The position numbers and the translations under genes were made by a program. From Lachnospiraceae bacterium (GTDB lineage: Bacteria > Bacillota > Clostridia > Lachnospirales > Lachnospiraceae): 64,000 bases of DNA. The notes below the pieces were generated by a model that saw nothing but the letters and a program-made list of their open reading frames with translations, was not told the origin of the DNA and made no database searches. Within the stretch, counting starts at the first letter, position 1; each line of letters opens with the position of its first letter. Where the stretch lies: contig JAQUXP010000015.1 in NCBI GenBank assembly GCA_028692395.1, positions 1 to 64,000 on the forward strand. The letters are read 5' to 3'. Positions 60,171 through 64,000 of this stretch are shown here, in pieces.

Positions 60171-60245
60171 ATGAGAAAATGCAGGGCATTCTGGATGGAT
60201 GAAGACGGTTTTGGTACCGTTGAAGTGATTTTGATTTTAGTGGTA
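60171..60245 (+). pseudogene. Flp-type pilin gene, cut after its leader and helix start
   Basis: The gene starts well (AGGAGG site) and encodes MRKCRAFWMDEDGFGTVEVI then LILVV: a class-III signal with cleavage after Gly, the +5 Glu and the hydrophobic start of Flp pilins. At about 60245 the frame leaves the pilin pattern and runs into NRTKENTPIF and on to a stop at 60354-60356, with no further pilin-like sequence. The break coincides with a switch to AT-rich DNA, so an insertion is the best reading. Confidence 0.75.
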
Positions 60246-60268
60246 AACCGAACCAAGGAAAATACCCC

Positions 60269-60308
60269 GATTTTTATGTGTATTGCGTGCATACAGTACA
60301 TAAAAATC
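60269..60308. repeat. Inverted repeat at the pilin break
   Basis: GATTTTTATGT (60269-60279) and ACATAAAAATC (60298-60308) form an 11-bp perfect inverted repeat, extended by GTAT/ATAC in the loop. It lies 24 bp from the pilin break and could be a mobile-element end, operator or terminator. Confidence 0.65.
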
Positions 60309-60310
60309 TA

Positions 60311-60352
60311 TTTATTATACGGAAAACACAATTTATTATACGGTATACACAA
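60311..60352 (+). repeat. Two tandem 21-bp direct repeats
   Basis: Copies 60311-60331 and 60332-60352 match at 19 of 21 bases (each begins TTTATTATACGG). They end 18 bp before the next ORF and look like regulator-binding sites or iterons. Confidence 0.8.
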
Positions 60353-60370
60353 TTAATGGAGGACAGTTTA

Positions 60371-60658
60371 ATGCAAAAAAAAGAGGAAATGATACAGGTT
60401 AGATATTATAATGTACTTATTTATCTGACCTTTGTAGAAGAAAATCAGTTTAAAAAAGAGGCACTCATTCAAAGGATTGATTCCGGTGAGCAGCTTACAA
60501 TGCGTGAAATAAATCAATGGTGTGTAAAACAGCAGATACCTATAGAATTCAGATTTGTATACAGGAGGGATTTCCCACTGAAAGCTAATTTGTGGAATTT
60601 GTACTCTTACATTAGATTTATGACAACAGAGGCAAAAATAAAGACGGCTGAAGTTTAA
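60371..60658 (+). CDS. Small protein of unknown function at the start of the accessory island
   Basis: The 95-residue soluble, basic/aromatic protein (MQKKEEMIQVRYYNVLIYLTF) is preceded by GGAGG and the tandem repeats. No family recognised. Perhaps a small regulator that binds those repeats (inference). Confidence 0.5.
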   Translation: MQKKEEMIQVRYYNVLIYLTFVEENQFKKEALIQRIDSGEQLTMREINQWCVKQQIPIEFRFVYRRDFPLKANLWNLYSYIRFMTTEAKIKTAEV

Positions 60659-60918
60659 GGACAATATCCTTCTGTAAAATAAAAAGTATATAATTAACTG
60701 CTTTTGATGAGCCATCAGAAGAAGTTCTATTGATTAAAAATCATGTATAGATACCATCGCACGACATTATTGAAATAAAGCCATTACAACATTGGGGATA
60801 TGGCTAAACAGCTTTATAGAAATGTAGAATAAATAATACTGGTAAATAGTTGAGGATATGGTATATTTAAATTAAGAAATTAGTGGTCAGAACATCACAG
60901 GGGGATGGAGGAATTGAT
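60659..60918 (+). other. AT-rich gap without a convincing gene
   Basis: Several short frames occur, none with a start and ribosome site. A GTG frame from 60883 reads VRTSQGDGGIDL, which recalls the Mrr/PD-(D/E)xK motif GDGGID but has no upstream domain. It may be the eroded end of a lost nuclease gene, or chance. Confidence 0.35.
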
Positions 60919-62124
60919 TTGAATATACCAAATTTTATGGACAAAGATGATTATCTACAAAATCCAATTATGAGAAGATTTCTAAAAGAAAGAGATTTGG
61001 AATTTGTAGAGAATAGGGCAGATTATATTAAGGCAATTGAGGATTATGCAGAGGCGGGAGAAGAGCAGACAAAGGAAATCAGAAATTGGCTTTTAAAATG
61101 CGCCAAGGAAGGAAGCAAGGATATTTGTTATCGTAAAATTTATGGAACTGATGGATGGCAAAGGAATCCGATGCTGGTGGAAACGAAAATAAAGGAAGTA
61201 TTTCCAGATTGTCCAATGAAAAACATTTTGGATTATAGGAATACTGGGACACGGAATATGATAGAATATCATATTATCACCAATGAAGAGGAAGATGTGG
61301 TAAAAATAGAGTTTACGTTTTCGCAGCTTTTCTTATATGGAGAAACGGGAAAAGAAGGAGATGCAACAGTTTTTCCGGTGTTTATTGAAATTTATCTTGA
61401 TGATGGATTTGTTATCAGTCGGGGAAAAGCAAAATCGACATTGTATCAGTATGATGAAGACAATAGGATGCTATTTAATGAATGGAAAGTAGACACAATG
61501 GACCATGCAGTGGGAATTATAGATGAATTGATTGATATCTTTGGCTTTGAAACGGAAAAAGACAAAAAAACAATTAAGTTACAAAATTCCAAAATGTTGT
61601 ATAATGTGTATAACCAATTTTCGTTTACACCAGAAGAAGTGGTAGAGCAGGTGGAACTAGAAAAGGACGTTGTGACAGATTTTGTTAATCGTATTTTTTC
61701 TGACTTGCAATTAAATGTACGAAATAAAGAGAAAGCGATTTTGGATACAGAAATTTTTGTTGAAAAATTTATTTCAATCAATGGAAATAATGAGGAGCTT
61801 TTTAAGGAAGGACGACCAGCTTATTTAATTAAAGTTAGTGCGGACGATGAGATAGAGTTGACAAAAATAGATACAATGTCTGACAAAAAAGTTCCACTTC
61901 AGTGTACAGAGGCCTTCTTTGATAGCAAGAAGTCTGTTATAAAAAGCAAGAAGTGTAAGCGGCTAAATTTAATCTTTAAAAGAACTGATGATTTATACCA
62001 GAAAAGTAATCCGTTAGTAGTTCAGTTGGGAACCATAAAAAATTATGGCTATGCAAAAATCATGCAATATGCGGAGGAGGCTGATATTCAGAATGTTTTA
62101 CAAGCAATTTTTGGAAATTATTGA
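60919..62124 (+). CDS. Unknown protein, first of a candidate defence pair
   Basis: The 401-residue acidic, soluble protein has no membrane segment and no motif I recognise. TTG at 60919 is preferred because GGATGGAGG ends 7 nt upstream; GTG 60883 and ATG 60937 are alternatives. It overlaps the following nuclease-like gene by 32 nt, so the two are co-translated and probably act together. Codon use is AT-rich compared with the Tad genes. Confidence 0.65.
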   Translation: MNIPNFMDKDDYLQNPIMRRFLKERDLEFVENRADYIKAIEDYAEAGEEQTKEIRNWLLKCAKEGSKDICYRKIYGTDGWQRNPMLVETKIKEVFPDCPMKNILDYRNTGTRNMIEYHIITNEEEDVVKIEFTFSQLFLYGETGKEGDATVFPVFIEIYLDDGFVISRGKAKSTLYQYDEDNRMLFNEWKVDTMDHAVGIIDELIDIFGFETEKDKKTIKLQNSKMLYNVYNQFSFTPEEVVEQVELEKDVVTDFVNRIFSDLQLNVRNKEKAILDTEIFVEKFISINGNNEELFKEGRPAYLIKVSADDEIELTKIDTMSDKKVPLQCTEAFFDSKKSVIKSKKCKRLNLIFKRTDDLYQKSNPLVVQLGTIKNYGYAKIMQYAEEADIQNVLQAIFGNY

Positions 62125-63160
62125 TATTTTAAATCCTGAATTTGTAGAGAATTTTGATTATTGGCTTGCAACGTTACCAACCAATAATCAAAAGAATATT
62201 ACAGCATCTGTAGTTTCAGCAAGGTTGGAGGTTTCATATTCGCAAGCGGAAATTATATTAAAATATGCTGAAAAACAAAAAATCTTGGAAAAGTATTATC
62301 AAGTAAAATGCCCAGATTGCGATTATAACTTAGAGTCTTTATCAAAAAATGAGATAGCGGAGGTACTTATTAATTCTGTTTATTGTGATTATTGTGAAGA
62401 AGATAAGCATATTTCGATGGATGATATTTATATAGCATATAAGGTTATACAAAAGCCGGATGTAAGTGAAGAAAAAATCGCAGAGGCAATCGAAAAGAGA
62501 CTAAATCGGGGTGGTGGCACAGAATCAAATTTTTCCAAAGCTGATTCACTCTCAAATAAAAAAGAATTTCTTTATGAGTCTTTTTATAATCCGGATGAAT
62601 CAGCATATGAAAACTTCGGCAACTTAAGAAGTAAATTAGATTTGGATTATGGAGAAAATAGGACGGCAAAAGGAACTGTATTGGAACAACTTATTTTAAA
62701 GATTTTTAACCAGATTAAATATGTTTCGGGTACTAATGATGTCAAGACAAAAACGAATCAGTTTGATTGTACGCTATTATGTAGAATTACTACAAGTTAT
62801 CCATCGGTTTTCAATTATTTGGAACCATATTTCATCGTCGAATGTAAAAATGAGCCAAAGAAGAAACCGAATAATACATATACAAACAAACTGGAAAGTA
62901 TTTTGGATACAAATGATGCAAAATTAGGAATCGTTTTTGGTAGAAAAGATGCTACTAAGACTTGTTTTTCGATTTCACATGATCATTATCTGCTTAATAA
63001 ACGTTCAGAAAAACAACAGATTATTATTACTTGTTGTGATAAGGATTTGGATTATCTCATTGATAAGAGAGTTAATTTGTTATGCTATTTGGAATATAAA
63101 ATTTTTCAGATTACAGCTAATGCATCGAGTGTTACATATGAAATGTTCATGAAATCATAG
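62093..63160 (+). CDS. PD-(D/E)xK nuclease-like protein with winged helix and zinc ribbon
   Basis: The 355-residue protein shows three parts. An N-terminal winged-helix-like segment (about 25-70, TASVVSARLEVSYSQAEIIL) leads into a zinc ribbon (Cys73-x2-Cys76, Cys98-x2-Cys101). A C-terminal restriction-endonuclease-like domain carries a Glu helix (KGTVLEQLILKIF), an Asp (NQFDCTLLC) and the FIVECKNE motif giving E-x-K. This is the DNA-cutting or DNA-sensing shape of many phage-defence proteins. ATG 62093 is chosen, but starts at 62045 or 62066 are possible. Confidence 0.75.
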   Translation: MFYKQFLEIIDILNPEFVENFDYWLATLPTNNQKNITASVVSARLEVSYSQAEIILKYAEKQKILEKYYQVKCPDCDYNLESLSKNEIAEVLINSVYCDYCEEDKHISMDDIYIAYKVIQKPDVSEEKIAEAIEKRLNRGGGTESNFSKADSLSNKKEFLYESFYNPDESAYENFGNLRSKLDLDYGENRTAKGTVLEQLILKIFNQIKYVSGTNDVKTKTNQFDCTLLCRITTSYPSVFNYLEPYFIVECKNEPKKKPNNTYTNKLESILDTNDAKLGIVFGRKDATKTCFSISHDHYLLNKRSEKQQIIITCCDKDLDYLIDKRVNLLCYLEYKIFQITANASSVTYEMFMKS

Positions 63161-63366
63161 TCTTTGTGACAACTGATGTCAAAGTTTTTAAATTTGTAAA
63201 ACAGAGTTATATAATCCACATTATATTTACCTGTAATAATCGAACAATTAAATCTAGTATTTAAGTTAAGGTGAAATTCTTTATGTGTAGAAGATATTAT
63301 GTATAAAGTAACAGGTACCAATTAGTTCTATTTTTTTAGAAAAGATTTTTCATAGATGACTAAAAG

Positions 63367-63401
63367 GACGCTTTAGACCATATTGTCTGAAGTGTCTTTT
63401 T
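63367..63401 (+). terminator. Terminator or attenuator before the DUF4238 gene
   Basis: GACGCTTTAGAC pairs with GTCTGAAGTGTC (12 bp with two G-U pairs) around CATATT, then TTTTTC. It lies 200 bp after the nuclease gene and 40 bp before the next ATG. Confidence 0.7.
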
Positions 63402-63440
63402 CTTATATGAAATAAAAATAACAGAAAGGAAGAGGCATAT

Positions 63441-64000
63441 ATGTCAGAGACAAAAAAACAGCACCATGTTCCACGGTCTTATCTGAGAAATTTTGCAAAG
63501 CAAGAGGGAAAAGAATGCAGACTTTATATGCAAATGAAAGGCAATGTAGCAGTGCACCGGGTAATTGTTGATAATGTAGCCGCAGCAAGGAACTTTTATA
63601 CAATAGAATTAATAGAGAACAAATATATATGGGAGGAGTATTATGCGACAGTAATCGAGCCAAAGATGTCAGAAACATTGCGCACACTGATTTTGAACGG
63701 AATGAATTGTTTGGTGCAGACAGGATCTATCATACTTACAGATGAGATAAAGGTTAAAATGGCTATGTACATGATAGTACAGCTTTTGCGCTCACGTAAT
63801 ACTAGGAGTTATGAAGAGGGGTTACGGGCAAATCTAGAACAAAAAACTATTGAACAAGCAAAAAAAATTTTTTCTGATATGGGAATGGAACGAGCGATAA
63901 AATTAATAGAGAACTATCATGTAAGTGATGATCTTTTCAAGTTGACAATTATGGAAGCCACATTGAATGTAGAACAGATAGAAAAATATATGGAAGTATT
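63441..64000 (+). CDS. DUF4238-like protein, cut by the window edge
   Basis: The first 186 codons are open to the end. The start KKQHHVPRSYLRNFAKQEGK is the DUF4238 hallmark (HHVPxxYLxNF). Family members are often found in defence and mobile islands but lack a clear biochemical role. AAAGGAAGAGG precedes the ATG. The 3' end lies beyond the window. Confidence 0.8.
   Translation, partial: MSETKKQHHVPRSYLRNFAKQEGKECRLYMQMKGNVAVHRVIVDNVAAARNFYTIELIENKYIWEEYYATVIEPKMSETLRTLILNGMNCLVQTGSIILTDEIKVKMAMYMIVQLLRSRNTRSYEEGLRANLEQKTIEQAKKIFSDMGMERAIKLIENYHVSDDLFKLTIMEATLNVEQIEKYMEV

Noticed and set aside
60883-60918. GTG start giving a GDGGIDL motif like Mrr nucleases
   Set aside because: The motif lies before the better TTG start and ribosome site, with no nuclease domain around it; kept only as a possible remnant.

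Overview
The window looks like a chromosome segment of a spore-forming, monoderm Clostridia species, most likely a gut Lachnospiraceae member. The reasons are SpmA/SpmB spore maturation proteins, an A/V-type ATPase operon, an AgrB/AgrD-type peptide signal, Firmicutes-style lipoproteins and GGAGG ribosome sites, low-to-middling GC, and a monoderm-type Tad pilus locus. The genus cannot be fixed from the sequence alone.

Layout. 1-5 kb: a peptide-signalling island. It starts with a 48-codon AgrD-like prepeptide (159-305), continues with a secreted small protein, a lipoprotein and a LanFEG-like ABC transporter, and ends with AgrB (4401-4982). 5-26 kb: spmA and spmB, normally neighbours, stand 20 kb apart. 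Between them lie a MATE pump, a mannoside-use cluster (GH2 beta-mannosidase, D-lyxose/mannose isomerase, ROK regulator, CUT1 sugar ABC transporter without its ATPase), a second MATE pump, a MacB/FtsX-type exporter with a long coiled coil, nagA, and a four-part hybrid histidine kinase. 26-30 kb: a DUF885 hydrolase, a two-domain lipoprotein and a TrxB-like reductase, followed by a gene-free stretch with a DnaA-box cluster. 30.7-39.2 kb: a complete leftward V-ATPase operon (H/G-like, C, I, K, F, E, A, B, D). 39.4-40.5 kb: trmB and tRNA-Lys(CTT).

40,418-51,326: the most striking part. A 10.8-kb element sits in tRNA-Lys between exact 134-bp direct repeats that start in the anticodon loop. It carries a tyrosine integrase, a Rep-like protein, a Zot/pI ATPase, a pVI-like membrane protein, a pIII-like adsorption protein with Gly/Thr-Pro linkers, a 53-residue pVIII-like coat protein, further tiny membrane proteins, a candidate ssDNA-binding protein and a CI-like repressor. 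The VIII-III-VI-I gene order is that of filamentous phages, so I read it as an integrated inovirus of a Gram-positive host. It has no secretin gene, as expected without an outer membrane. Its leftward promoter is a perfect TTGACA-17-TATAAT with a palindromic operator in the spacer. Its gaps hold strong hairpins (origin or packaging-signal candidates) and a private family of interrupted palindromes.

51-60 kb: azlCD, a transglutaminase-like lipoprotein, ybaK, and a Tad pilus operon (prepilin peptidase, TadZ, TadA, TadB, TadC). The Flp pilin gene that follows loses its reading frame after its hydrophobic start (about 60,245). The rest of the window (60.3-64 kb) is AT-rich accessory DNA: a small ORF behind tandem repeats, an overlapping pair whose second member is a PD-(D/E)xK nuclease-like protein, and a DUF4238 gene cut by the window edge. 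This looks like a defence-type island inserted into the pilus locus.
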